A DNA stretch of 64,000 nt, taken from NCBI GenBank assembly GCA_031216915.1, contig CM062296.1:449996287-450060286 (forward strand), in the 5' to 3' direction. The position numbers and the translations under genes were made by a program. The stretch comes from Pictodentalium vernedei. Its lineage: Eukaryota > Mollusca > Scaphopoda > Dentaliida > Dentaliidae. The notes under the pieces were generated by a model that made no database searches, was not told the DNA's origin, and saw nothing but the letters and a program-made list of their open reading frames with translations. Within the stretch, counting starts at the first letter, position 1; each line of letters begins with the position of its first letter. This document shows, one piece after another, positions 52,196-63,446 of the stretch.

Positions 52196-52930
52196 AGAAA
52201 AAAATAAACTCAGAATTCTAACTTTAGTACTCAGAATTCTGACTCTAGCACTCAGAATTCCGACTTTATAATCTCAAAATTCTAACTTTAGAACTAAAAA
52301 TCTGACTTTGTATTCACGGAATTCTGACTTTGTAATCTCAGTATTCTGAGTTAGAAACTCAGAATTCATTCTGACTTTGGAACACAGTTCCAAAGATAGA
52401 ATTCTGAGATTACAAAGTCAGAATTATGAGTTCCAAAGTCAGAATTCTGAGTTCTAATGCCTTTAGCGCTCAGAATTCTGACTTTATAATCTCAGAATTC
52501 TAACTTTAGAACTCAAACTTCTGACTTTGTATTCTCAAAATTCTGACTTTGTAATCCCAGAATTGCGAGTTAGAAACTCAGAATTCTGACTTTGGAACTC
52601 TGATTCTGACAAAGTCAGAATTCTAAGCTGCCAAGTCAGAATTTTGAGATTACAAAGTCAGAATTCTGAGTTCCAAAGTCAGAATTCTGAGTTCTAATGT
52701 CAGAATTCTGAGTTTATTTTTTTCTTATCAGAATTCTGAGTTCTAAAGTCAGAATTCTGAGATAAGAAACTCAGAATTCTGAGTTCCAAAGTCACAATTC
52801 TGAGTTCCAAAGTCACAATTCTGAGTTCCATAGTCAGAATTCAGGGTTTCTTATATCAGAATTTTGAGATTATAAACTCAGATTTCTGAGTTTCAAAGTC
52901 AGAATTCTGAGTTCTTAAGTTTTCTTTCTT
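52196..52930. repeat. Minisatellite of CAGAATTCTGA palindromes
   Basis: About 735 bp composed of CAGAATTCTGA-type palindromes joined by short linkers such as CTTTGTAATCT, GAGTTCCAAAGT and AGTTCTAA, in both orientations. About 19 exact GAATTC (EcoRI) sites by eye, plus many one-base variants. It begins 25 bp past the DIRS right edge. Confidence 0.95.
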
Positions 52931-53069
52931 CTCACGTCCCGAATACGCTTCCACAGAAAATACATAAACTGTTTTGTTTAATGATTTTTCATCATTTAGC
53001 TAAAATTTAATTTGAATCTGAATTATGTTTTCGTTTTAAATTCACGTTTGCAAGACATGAAAATCAGTT

Positions 53070-53260
53070 AACCTAAGATGGACCAACATCCTCTCAGCGC
53101 TATCCACAAAAATCGCAATTCAAATGTCATTATTTTGTAACCTTGGCCTCCATGAAAAAGCTTATGGCCCCCTAATTTGAAAGATCTCGACGAACTCGTA
53201 CCAATGAGGAGTAATAAGGTATGGCATAGGGTATCAGAAAAATAAAATGAAAAGTTTACA
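53070..53260 (+). mobile_element. Family A MITE, decayed copy
   Basis: AACCTAAGATGG, CTCAGCGCTATCCACAAAAA, AAAGCTTATGGCCCCCTAA, GATCTCGACGAACTCGTACC and CAATGAGGAGTAATAAGG in family A order. Confidence 0.65.
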
Positions 53261-53344
53261 TTTTGTACTTCAGTTAAAATTAGCAAGACAGTATCTATGA
53301 ATTTTCTGAGTTCTGCAGAATCAACAAAGGACGCTGATAAAATT

Positions 53345-53590
53345 ACAAAGGGAATAGCGAGGTTTGAATCCACGACGAGAGAATTTCAATTTCCCACGAC
53401 ACCAACCAACGTCTGTAATTAAAACGAATAACCGAGTACTCCGCTTATTCTGTACTGGCCTCGAATATCCTTGATTAACTTGCTATCCGTTTATAGGGTC
53501 TGCCGGTGGCTGAATGTGTAGTATTTCAAATCTGGGCGGTTGGTTCCAAAGGAAAGTCGACCCCTCGCTATGCCATTTCAGAAAAAAAAT
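53345..53590 (+). repeat. tRNA-like dispersed repeat T, copy 3
   Basis: Leader at 53428-53500 (CCGAGTACTCCGCTTATTCT, GTACTGGCCTCGAATATCC) followed by a damaged tRNA-like unit (CCGGTGGCTGAATG, GACCCCTCGCTATGCCATTT). An additional GGTTTGAATCCACGACGAG lies about 70 bp before the leader, the same arrangement as at 43925-44305. Confidence 0.6.
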
Positions 53591-53816
53591 TGGTTATTCA
53601 AAAAAAAAAAAAAAATGCTGTGTAAGTGTCATACGGACAGAGGCGGTGGCACCAGGGGGGTACAGTCGGCACGCCCCCTCAACTTTTTTCCACACACATG
53701 TTGCGCGGTTATACAATGATTTAAAATGGGCGCACACAAACGTGTCAATATACAGACATTCTTGTAATATATTATTTGCAAATCAAAGCAACTTTTGGCA
53801 AAGAATTCCACCTTCG

Positions 53817-53925
53817 GTCGCTTTGGCCCGTTTCTTCTACTTCGCCTATCTTCCAACCCGAAGGCTAGCCTTCGGATTGGAAGATGATTGAAGTAGAAGA
53901 AATGGACAGAACAGCGACCACTCCG
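53817..53925. repeat. Palindrome, about 45-bp arms
   Basis: TCGCTTTGGCCCGTTTCTTC through CAACCCGAAGGCTAGCCTTC to its near-inverse ending GAACAGCGA, with scattered mismatches in the outer arms. Confidence 0.85.
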
Positions 53926-54084
53926 TGGCATGCTCATATAAACGAGAGAGTATAGTATGTCACTGTACATTTACTGTTATACGATAGGTACTTTTCTCCC
54001 ACTGGGCCCAACTATGGTAGCCTTGAAAAGTTGTGCCCCTCCACTTTCATCGTGCTTCCGCTGCCTCTGCATCGGTAAGTCGTA

Positions 54085-54291
54085 TAAGGTGAACGGCTAA
54101 ACCTTTTCTGAACACACATGATATCAAAATCTATCTTTATTATTGTTTTTAATTTTAAAAAAAATGAAGGAAACAATATCATGTGATACCCAATGAGGGT
54201 CACTTAATATGGTTTTGTTGTAATCTTTTGAAAAATATTTAATTTGTAAATATTACGAGCGGTGAGAAAGATTCGTTGTGTAAAGGATTAA
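54085..54291 (-). mobile_element. Family B MITE, decayed copy 4
   Basis: CTAAACCTTTTCTGAACACA at the left and TTCGTTGTGTAAAGGATTAA at the right. AACAATATCATGTGAT and CACTTAATATGGTTTTGTTG are remnants of the arms; the tip is largely deleted. Confidence 0.75.
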
Positions 54292-56014
54292 TGAGGAGAA
54301 TCGTGTTTTTTAGTCGTTGTGTTTATGAGTTCCTTGATTCAAAGCAAAATAAACAAACCCAATGAATATTTAATGTTCGACAAATTACCTTAACGCCAAC
54401 TGAAAAGAAAACACTTCTGAAAAGAAATATTTGCTGAAGGCAATTTAGCTTTGACAGTAATGAAGAATCATATCTCTTGACACGAAGAAGACGTGTATGC
54501 CGCCTCTTCCTGATCTCATACTGCCGATAAAATACTTCAATGACGGTAATTTTGGCATATTCTATCCACAAACACGCTTTTAATTATTAATTTTCATATC
54601 AGAGAGAGGAGATTACAAGATACAAAAAGCTAACTTTAATAACCACCTATTGAGGATCACGAAACAAGGGTGAAAGCAATGCCTGCTAATCGGAAATACT
54701 CGTGCAGCAGTTTATTAATTCGTTTCTTCAATACAAAGAATATAATTTGTGCTAATGAAGGATCTGTACTCGCTTGTGATGAGTGGGTGTGGACGATATT
54801 GTGGTTGCAAAAGCCGTACATTCGAACTCCACGCTTTCCTAAAATGGAAAATAAAAATAAAATCTAGTTCTGTAGTTATTTTTTATTTTATAAGCCACAT
54901 AGTCTCTTGCGTGCAATAAAGTTTCATCTGAAACTCTCAAGTATTGTAGATGTCGCCTTGTTCCACTGAAGGGACGAATTCCAGGGTCAAAGGTCACGAA
55001 TGCAATGAAACGCAAGACAAGCCCAAATGCTATTTCAGCTAATGGACGCCCGGACCTAGAAAGCTCACGTCAATAAGGTGGTAGTAAGGTGTGTGTCTGG
55101 AAGGTAAAGCAAACTCAAAGAAAATAAATTATTTTATTAATTACACTGATTGTTGGTGATGCAATATTGTTTAAGAAATATGGTGTCCGTAAATGCCATA
55201 TGGCATCGAAATCGAATCAGCTCTGTACATGAAGGAATCTCTCGCGCGGTATAGAATTTGCTAACATCATATATTATATCTTACTTGACCTTCTAGGCTC
55301 CTGATTGGACGAATGCTGCACCCCTATTTCGTGTAGTTTGCATCCACAGAACTGACCAGGCACCACACCCAGGAACTACACGGTTTCTATTTTTAGAACA
55401 CTACTATATCAGTTTTCTTTTCATACTGGGCGCATAAAACTAATCAGGCTAAATTTCAATATCGATTCACAGAGGCACAACATCCACAAACGACCCGGAA
55501 AGAAATTATCGTGGAAAAATGTATCGCTTTTCCATTGTTGAAGTCACATTTTCCGAGGCGTTCATTTTATTCCTTGAGAAGATGATCCATATTTCGTTTC
55601 GAAGAGAATGATCCATACCTGGGTACAACTTTCATGAGAACGCGTCCGGATATGAAAAATCGTTTGTTTCGCTGCTCATATTATTTCGCTATTTAATTGT
55701 ATGTCTTGGGCAATAAATAATGGAATTCATTTGAATCTTCGGAGTTTTTTATCCCGTACTGACCCATTCGGTAATGTATATGTGTGACAAATGTGTGGAA
55801 ATTATCAAACTGCGTTGACAAATTTCGAACATTTTTGCTTTCATTCGCGAGTTACGCGATTCTAGAATACACAGTTCCGTTTGGGGAAAATGTTTTGTTT
55901 ACCATTGCCGACCGATTCAAAATTTGTCTTCTGCTCATATCAATAATCCAAGTTAGCGTTTCATACCAGTAATGTGGTGCAATTTGCTTTTTGACTGCTC
56001 GCTTTGTCCAAAAA
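54292..56014. other. No gene recognised
   Basis: About 1.7 kb of A+T-rich sequence. Short open frames (54323-54571, 54670-54867, 55784-55972) lack domains, and no repeat of the families above was found. Confidence 0.45.
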
Positions 56015-56205
56015 AAAAAGAAAAGGAATATTTTCTTCCAAAACATAGCTTATACTCCCTCATTGCAATGAGTGTGTTACTCTCCTTCCAATGAGGGGTC
56101 ATAAGCCGTGTTTTGAAAGAAGAAAATGTTTTTTGAAAACTACATGGTATTTTTCTTCTATATAACGCTGGCTGGTAGGGCTGCTACCTTGGTAATAGAT
56201 TAACA
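56015..56205 (-). mobile_element. Family A MITE, decayed copy
   Basis: TTTTCTTCCAAAACATAGCT and GTGTTTTGAAAGAAGAAAAT form the outer arms, with CCCTCATTGCAATGAG and CTTCCAATGAGGGGTCATAA inside. The right end CTACCTTGGTAATAGATTAA recalls the terminal repeat. Arm changes resemble copy 3 (12209). Confidence 0.7.
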
Positions 56206-56251
56206 AATCGGACAGATGTTTTTCTTGATGGGTGTTCGATATAATATAAGG

Positions 56252-56390
56252 ATTAGTGCATGTCTTGTCGTTGACTACGCCCAAAAAGTGCCCATTGAGG
56301 TGGTGTAGTTCCCTCCGCTTCGCGTCGGGAACTACACCACCTCACTGGACACTATATGGGCGTAGTCAGCTCCAAGCCATGCACTATTCC
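56252..56390. repeat. Palindrome with 17-bp perfect inner arms
   Basis: GAGGTGGTGTAGTTCCC and GGGAACTACACCACCTC flank TCCGCTTCGCGTC (56296-56343). Outer, less perfect arms extend through GACTACGCCC/GGGCGTAGTC to GTGCATG/CATGCAC. Confidence 0.9.
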
Positions 56391-56558
56391 TTAAATATAC
56401 CACACTAGCTCACCAATAAACTGTGTAATGATATTTAATCGCCTACTTTTTACTGAATTTGCAATTACAAGGATTATTAGATGATAGATTTTTTTACTTT
56501 CGGTTTGATTTTAACGAAGGGGAGACTACTTAAAATGTTCGCCTGTGTAGATTGGTGT

Positions 56559-56789
56559 CTACAATACGGCCACCATGGACTTGTCACTTTTCACGGGTGG
56601 GCAATATTTCCACCGACGCAATAATATTAGATTCCAAACACTAATTATAGGAATAATCATCAAAACCTTATTTAATAAAGAACGTTAATTAAAATCTTGC
56701 TGTTGAGGATTTTTATTACCTGGTAAATGCATGCGAGGACATCACTGCCCACGCGCGGATTACGATCAGTGCACATCCGCCGTACTATA
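56559..56789 (+). mobile_element. MITE family U, copy 2
   Basis: TACAATACGGCCACCATGGA to GCCGTACTATA. It has the middle segment missing from copy 1, but only stubs of the central hairpin seen in copy 3 (TTTAATAAAGAACGTTAATT). Confidence 0.75.
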
Positions 56790-57357
56790 GATAGATTGGA
56801 CGTGTCATGTCACATCCAATGAAAGTTCCAGAGATTTATAAGAGGTAAAGTAATGTACATAAACACGGCTGCGCGTGCCTCTCAAAATTAACCCAAATGT
56901 TAATCGCCAGAGACAGCCAGTTAGTACAGAGAGTAAATGTAGACAAACAATTAGTAGCAAACCCAGACAGACTGATCACGGGCGCAAAATTAAGAACGTC
57001 AAAGTATTAACTGACGGAGTTTCCATTCCCAGGGAAAATATAATTTTGTTATTTATTAATTATTTATTGGAGTTTGGCGACACTTTCGACAGCCAGGTTC
57101 ACTTCTTGTCTGAAAGAGCGTTCTTATTTAAGTTCCTGTAAAATGAATTCTTAACGTATAGGGGAGGACATCGGTGGAATTGTGAGGAGGGGGAGTTGTC
57201 AATGTTCATAATATGCAGGCCTGGAAACAAGCAATCTGTCGTTTGCACAATAAGGTCATCAGAGGGTGCTGATGTTATCCCATACAGTGGGCTAGAATCC
57301 AATCCCCCAGTTTATCTTCTGGGAACCTCTTTCTGTTTACGCCTGATACCCTGATTG
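56790..57357. other. No gene; SINE-tail fragment at 57050-57095
   Basis: TTATTTATTGGAGTTTGGCG ACACTTTCGACAGCC matches the inverse of the alternative SINE tail. Nothing else is recognised. Confidence 0.45.
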
Positions 57358-57422
57358 CCAGAGGGTAAATTTGGTAATGCTACCCTGCCGTGCAGGGTAG
57401 CATCACCAAATTCACCCTCTGG
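57358..57422. repeat. Hairpin, about 29-bp arms
   Basis: CCAGAGGGTAAATTTGGTAA, GCTACCCTGC and the inverse GCAGGGTAGC, ending CACCCTCTGG. Two or three mismatches. Confidence 0.9.
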
Positions 57423-57784
57423 GGACCTTATTCTGCAGATGACACTCTGCTTATTTCCAGACTTGATAATGTGTAACGACAGCATAATACACTAATTACT
57501 TTTTAAATTAATTTTTTCTTCTTCCCTTTTATACCTTGCCACCAACTATTTTGAAAATGGATATATGCATTTCAGAATAGTACTAAAACATTTGGGTCAC
57601 TGCGTCCATACATAATAATTTCGTGCACGGTCCCTTTAAAGGCAAAAAAATTATCCCTCTCCAAAACGAATGCCAGTGTTTGGCTCACATCAAATCTTTA
57701 ATCAAACCGTACAAAGCACATCTGATCAATAATAGTAATTCATCGGCCTTCCACTGATTGGTCGCGGTCCTCTAACGAGGAGAC
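57423..57784. other. No gene recognised
   Basis: A+T-rich spacer. Confidence 0.4.
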
Positions 57785-58078
57785 CTACATTAACCTAGTC
57801 CCCCACTGGGCTATTCCTCTCCCATTCTCCCTCCTAATCTCCCAGCATTCAGTCAAAAAGTGTTTCATAGTTCCTCCCATCGGCGCGTTCTCGATCTGAA
57901 TAAGTATAAAATGAACTCTTTCCCTCTTATCATTCCCTGACCACTTATCCTGAAGGTTTTCATCCCAGTTTTCCATTCGTATTCTAAGGAGTGTTGTTAT
58001 ACTAGGCAAATATTTGGGGTATTCTGAAATGTTCCAGGCTCTTACTAGGGTTACTCCTAAATTACAAATATGGCACAC
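57785..58078 (-). pseudogene. Doubtful LINE C-terminal-like fragment
   Basis: A 97-codon minus-strand frame with CHICNLGV near its start and MKHFLTECWEIRRENGR near its end. HFL-x-EC is reminiscent of the zinc-knuckle end of LINE ORF2 proteins (compare KEHFLVNCP at 29450), but the cysteine spacing is unusual and the middle is not recognisable. It could be chance. Confidence 0.3.
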
Positions 58079-58324
58079 TCTTTCCTCGCCTTTCCCGATT
58101 CTCCCCTCAACTCTAGTGACTTCGATCTCTCAAATCTATTCTTGAATGGCATATCACTTGCGTGCATGAGACAAATGTCCAAACATTTTAACAACAATGA
58201 AACATTTCAATTTTATGGCATCCCCATACTCATAGAGACTAATCTTCGTTCCTGCAGACTCGGGAACGCAGACTCTAGGAAAATTATTTTTCTCCACGGG
58301 AGTGGAAGGGGGATATGTTGCTGT

Positions 58325-58560
58325 ACAGCACGTGGGGAGTGTATTATCACTAAATCACCCACAGAGTGGAGATTCCACCCATGCAATAATTGCAAATTTG
58401 TTGCAAAGCATGACCAGCACAAGCAAAGTTTCAGCCAGGTCCATTGGCTGAAACATTGCTTGTGTTTTTTTGTCGATATGTTCACAATTTGAAAGTTATA
58501 GCTTGGGTGGTAACTTCACTCCGCGGGTAATTTAGTTACAATCCACTCTCCACGTACTGT
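58325..58560 (-). mobile_element. MITE family G, copy 3, hairpin tip deleted
   Basis: ACAGCACGTGGGGAGTGTAT to CAATCCACTCTCCACGTACT. The centre reads TTTCAGCCAGGTCCATTGGC, so about 24 bases of one arm and the tip are missing relative to copies at 27161 and 41220. Confidence 0.85.
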
Positions 58561-58742
58561 AAATAAATAATACTCAACAACAACAGAAAACAATCTCGAG
58601 GTCTTCAGTTTTCAGATGTGTCACAACCGCCGATTGCTTTTTTTAAGATTACCTTTCGTTGACTGTTACAATTGAATACATTCGTGATGTGTAATTTTTT
58701 TGCGGTAATACAAATTGAATATTTGCAGCATCTTTGAATAAT

Positions 58743-58981
58743 TATAGTACAGTCGCCGTGGATTGTTCGTAATCCTCGCGTGGGCTGTGGTGCCCACACA
58801 TGCGTTTACCAGCTAATACAATCATCATCAGCAGCAAAATTTTAATTAATGAAGCACCGTGTTGTACCCGGTGCTTCATTAATTAAATGTTTGATAAATA
58901 TTACTATAATTAGTGCCTGGAATCTAATAATATTACTGTGTCCGTGGAAGTATTGTCCACCCGTGGAAAGTGACCAGTCCA
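58743..58981 (-). mobile_element. MITE family U, copy 3, with intact hairpin
   Basis: Inverted relative of 42822-42980. TATAGTACAGTCGCCGTGGA at the left; truncated at the right after GTGACCAGTCC. The central hairpin AATTAATGAAGCACCG and CGGTGCTTCATTAATT is at 58846-58885. Confidence 0.8.
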
Positions 58982-59279
58982 GGCAAATTGGAAAATTGAC
59001 ACCGTATATTATATTATATTGGTCCTCGTGTAAGGCTTTCGATTGAAGTTTGATGATGTGAAAGTTCACTTGACGCGATTTATGATTGGGCGGGCAACAT
59101 TCAGCCGCAAGGTTTTTTGGCTGACGTTCCGGCAATTCAGTTGTATAGAAATAAATGATAGAGACCCGAAAGCGCCGATTCATATTCAAATGTTGTCCAG
59201 TCCGGAGTCCATTATTTCAAATCACGAACACCATTCATCTCGCAGTCACTTTGCTCGTGAACCAACACCACTCCAACAC

Positions 59280-59390
59280 ACCAGATTTCGAAAAAGTCGA
59301 ATCTACATGAATCGATAATAAAGTCGAATCGAAAAATCGCGATCATATCGAATCGAATCGAATCTTAGAGCTTTGTAGGGCGCTAAATTG
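59280..59390. repeat. hAT-like element end
   Basis: Successive TCGAATC strings followed by GCTTTGTAGGGCGCTA, resembling the right end of the element at 6216-6824. The partner end was not identified. Confidence 0.5.
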
Positions 59391-59467
59391 ATGTTTCAAA
59401 GCCAACCCTGTATCCATATTGTTTATTTTCTTCACTCTTTTTCTAAAATAACGCGAGGTCATATTTT

Positions 59468-59693
59468 TGTTTGTTTATTCGGGTTTAACGACACTTTCAA
59501 TAGCCAGAGTCATATCGTGTCGAACCGTTTTGTGAGTGGAGAAAGCTAGAATACCCAGAGAGAACCACTGAACAACTGCAATTAACCAATTGAGTCCAAT
59601 ACGATAACCAATATGATGTTATCTAAATAAATTTTTCTTAAATTTTTCCGACACGAGGTGACCCTGGTTGTCGAAAGTGAAGTTAAACCTCAA

Positions 59694-59768
<75 letters not shown>
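59468..59768. repeat. Inverted pair of SINE tails with TAAA microsatellite
   Basis: 59468-59590 is the inverse of the alternative SINE 3' part (GGGTTTAACGACACTTTCAA, CGTGTCGAACC). 59645-59691 is the same tail in plus orientation (CCGACACGAGGTGACC, AAACCTCAATAAATAA). A TAAA array of about 19 units follows to 59768. Confidence 0.75.
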
Positions 59769-59811
59769 ACTAGAGGTCCCAAACAGCATGTAATCGCTCA
59801 GCTGAAACTCC

Positions 59812-61075
59812 ATATAAAAATGTGATTTCCCATAGGCTTTCCATGGTAACTGTGAGCTGCAATTGTGGCCATGTTTGCAATATTACATCAACATTACACG
59901 AGGATCATTGGTAGAAGGTGTCCCAGTCCTCAATCACGCGAAGTTTCAAAACATTTGGCCTTGTAGTTTCAAAGAAGATTTCTTGAAAATCCACACATTT
60001 ACGAATTCTGTTTCAACAAAAAAATCAGTAAAAGAAGGTTAAATATTTTGATAATTACATTTTATTTCAGACAGTATTCTCTTTCAAATAGCTTTGGATA
60101 GGTAAAGGGTTACAGGAAACACATTTTATTCCAATAATTTTGTCATATCTTAAATGATATCATAATTGACTGGTCAGTTAGTTCTACATGATGGGAAAAG
60201 AAAATAAACAACCGATCAACATTAAATGTGGATCGTTGGTAGAGGGTGTCCCAGTCATCAACCTTGCATAGCTTCAAAACATTTGGCCCTGTTGTTTCAG
60301 TGGAGAAGATTTTTCAAAATCCATCAATCAGAATCAAAAAATGCTTCTGGCAGCCATGTTTTTCGATGCACGGTAACAAAAATGAAGAGCATTTGTAGAA
60401 GACCTCCCATAGACTATCCCTGCCAGGTTTGGTTCACGTCGGCTCAGTAGTTCCAGAGAGTAAGATGAAAATGTGATTTCCCATAGGGTTTCTAAAGTAA
60501 CTATAAGCCGCGGTGTCCATGTTTACAACCCGATCAACATTAAATGAGGATCGGTGGTAGAGAGGGTCCCAGTCATCAACCTTGCAAAGTTTCAAAACAT
60601 TTGGCCCTGTGGTTTCAGAGGAGAAGATTTTTCAAAATCCACCAATCAGAATCAAAGAATGCCTCTGGCGCCCATGTTTTCAAACCCATGGGATCAAAAT
60701 GAGGTTCATTTGTAGAGGACCCCCCTATAGACTATCCCTGCCAGGTTTGGTTCATGTCGGCTCAGCTGTTCCAGAGAAGATGATGAAAATGTGATTTCTC
60801 ATAGGGTTTCTATAGTAACTATAAACCACAATTGCGACCATGTTTGTGAACCGGTCAACATTAAATGAGGATCGTTGGTAGGGGGTCCCAGACACCATTT
60901 ATGTGAAGTTTCTAAATATTTGGCCTGGCAGTTTCAGAGGAGAAGATTTTTGAAAATCCACCAACCAGAATCAAAGAATGGCTTTGGAAGCCATGTTTTT
61001 CATCCGAGGGAAACAAAATGAGGACCGTTTGTAGAGGACCTCCCATAGAGATTTGCAAACCAAATATCAAATGCT
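59812..61075 (+). repeat. Tandem repeat, about 320-bp unit, four copies
   Basis: Units marked by ATTAAATGAGGATCGTTGGT-type strings at about 59890 (variant), 60219, 60537 and 60860. Shared inner strings are TTTCAAAACATTTGGCCCTG and CCACCAATCAGAATCAAA. Non-coding; the open frames of about 70 codons in each unit follow the repeat. Confidence 0.9.
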
Positions 61076-62310
61076 TCTAATTGGTGGATTGGAAGAAGAC
61101 GATTTTTAAAGAATATTCCTCATATTGCACTAATCTGAACATTTTGGCTCCCATAGAGAGCCCAGATGAATATGGACCCAGGGATTTGATTTCAACAAAC
61201 ATGTGAATGAATCTTCCAAAGATGTTATATGTGAAATATAAAAGCCTTTGGAGCAGTGGTATGGGAGAAGAAGATTCTTTAATGTTTTTCCCATTAATTC
61301 CTAAGGAAGCTTCACACAAAATAAAAATTCTCAGTGCCGTGTAGTTTTGGGGATATGGGCATTTTAAATGTTTTCATTTTTTAGCTCCTACAGTTCCAAT
61401 GGGGTGACAGAAAAAATGTGTTGGGCATAAATTAGGTCCTTATGACCCATTAGGCCCTCATATCAAATTTGGTTCAAATTGGCCTCTCAGTTTGGAAAAT
61501 AGAAATGTTGGTACAATTCGGGCTCCCACGGGAAGCCTAAATATGAACCCAGGGACTTGGCTTTAACAAACTTATATCTCACCTCCCTAAGGATACTGTA
61601 TACCAAATATCAAAAGATTCTGACTGGTGGATGTGAAGAAGAAGATTTTTGAAGCATATTCCTCACATTGAACTCAGTTAAAATCCAGGCTCCCACAGGG
61701 AGCCCAACTATTAACCCAGGGACTAGGACTGAACAATCTTGAACCTCACCGCCCAAAGGATGCTGCATACCAAATATAAAAAAATTCTGACTGCTGAATC
61801 TGAAGATTTTTAAAGAAAATTCCTCATATTGAACTAAGTTATAATTCGGGCTCCCATAGAGAGCCCAAATATGAACCCAGGGAATTGATTTCAACAAAAA
61901 TGAGACTCAATCTTCCAATGATGTTATATGTGAAATATGAAAGCATTTGGGCCAGTGGTTTGGGAGAAGAAGATTCTTTAATGTTTTCCCCATTACCCAC
62001 AGTGTTAAAAAATGCTGACTCAGCACTTTTTTAAAGTCCCGAAAAAGTACCCTATGATAAAACCGATAGCAATTTTTTACCATTCCATTCTGTTAGTCCT
62101 AAGGAAGCTTCACATCAAATAAGCATTCTCAGTGCTGTGCAGTTTTGGAGTTATGGACGTTGTAAATTTTTTTCTATTTTTAGCTCCTACGGTTGCCATG
62201 GGGCGAGAGGAAATTTTTTTTGGCATACATTAACTAATTATGTCCCAATAAAACCTCATATCAAATTTGGTTCAAATCAGCCTCTCGGTTTGGAAAATAG
62301 AAATTTTGGG
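61076..62310 (+). repeat. Second tandem series, about 700-bp unit, two copies
   Basis: CTCCCATAGAGAGCCCA, CCCAGGGA, TCTTCCAAAGATGTTATATG, CCTAAGGAAGCTTCACA and ATATCAAATTTGGTTCAAAT occur in order from about 61150 and again from about 61855, with a partial third (CCCACAGGGAGCCCAA, 61690) between. Confidence 0.85.
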
Positions 62311-62579
62311 AGGGGCAAAAATTCTCACCCCTCCAATAACGATGGCAAATATAGCCCCTAGAAATTCTCTTGAACAAATCTGAGTCTACACCTCAAAAAA
62401 AAGCTGCACACCTAATATCAAGTCTCTGCTACTGCTGATTCATGAGAAGGAGATTTTTAATATTTAGGCTCACTTTTTGGGCGTGGCCCTACCAAGGGGT
62501 TGGTCAACTTGATGTGAACAAACTTGAACTGACATATGATAAGGAACATGCACACCAGATTTGGTTCAATTTGGTTGAG

Positions 62580-62700
62580 TAGTTTGTGAGAAGAAGTCGA
62601 TAATGTAAAGTTAACGACTGGCGAAGGACGACGGACGGAGGACGGACGGAAAGTGATTAGTAAAGCTCCCCTTGAGCTTCGCTCAGGTGAGCTAAAAATA
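62580..62700 (+). repeat. GGAC-rich tract, hairpin and CTAA: possible Helitron-like 3' end
   Basis: GACGACGGACGGAGGACGG, then CTTGAGCTTCGCTCAGG hairpin (62671-62686), then CTAA at 62692-62695. This order (array, purine-rich tract, hairpin, CTAA) parallels 31290-33880 on the other strand. The following base is A, not the T expected for a Helitron target. Confidence 0.45.
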
Positions 62701-62922
62701 AAAGGAAGATACCTGATGGGTGCTTTTCTTATCTTTGATGTGCCACATGTTAAAACTGTTCTTTGTGTACAATATTATTTCAACCCAGATACACTGTTGA
62801 ATAAAGATTGATTGGTTTTACCCAGGATTAAAAAAAGAAACTATCAGGTTTAATCCCCTGTGAGTAGGTATTCTTGTTTTCACAAACATTGTTTTCCATA
62901 TTTAGAATGAGCATGCAACAAG

Positions 62923-63152
62923 GTTAACTAACAATCATGAAGCTTTCACATAACATGGATTGTGGTCAACTTGCAATACAAAAAATCTTGATTTTCTAAC
63001 AATTTTCACGTTTTGCCTAAAGAACATAACGCATGGCCTTCATTCCAATGACGGGTCATCCGCTATGTTTTTGAGGCAAAAATGAAAAACACCCCTAAAA
63101 TCTGAATACTTATTTTCGGGAACAACGCTGGTTAGGTTGGGGAAAGGGTGGA
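62923..63152 (-). mobile_element. Family A MITE, decayed copy
   Basis: TTAACTAACAATCATGAAG at the left. CCTAAAGAACATAACGCATG and CGCTATGTTTTTGAGGC as arms, with CTTCATTCCAATGACGGG at the tip, which is shortened. GGTTGGGGAAAGGGT at the right. Confidence 0.65.
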
Positions 63153-63177
63153 TATGAACTGAGTACATTGATGTTAT

Positions 63178-63310
63178 CAATCTACCCAACGTTACAGCCA
63201 AATTTGCCAATCAAGGTCTATTCACATCGACAATTCAAATTCCAATGTTTAGTCAGTTTTTTGCCTTCAAAACATAGCTCATAATTCGAAAATAGGAACC
63301 AGTTCGTTTT
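63178..63310 (+). mobile_element. Family A MITE, left-half relic
   Basis: TACCCAACGTTACAGCC, then CTTCAAAACATAGCTCATAA. It breaks off near the palindrome tip. Confidence 0.55.
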
Positions 63311-63446
63311 TGGAACCCAGTGCATCAAAGCGCCATCTGGAATGCTTTTGCATTCCTGGTGGAGCCTCAATGCACTCAAGGAACGGAAAAGGATTGAGAA
63401 TAAATTTTCCTTACGTAACTATAATAATCCCCACTGTTACACACAT

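Noticed and set aside
58070-58492. 140-codon plus-strand open frame
   Set aside because: It runs from unassigned DNA into the family G MITE, whose sequence makes its C-terminal half; the same residues appear in the other strand of the other copies.
59619-59813. Open frame with repeated FIYLFIYL
   Set aside because: Translation of the TAAA/TTTA microsatellite.
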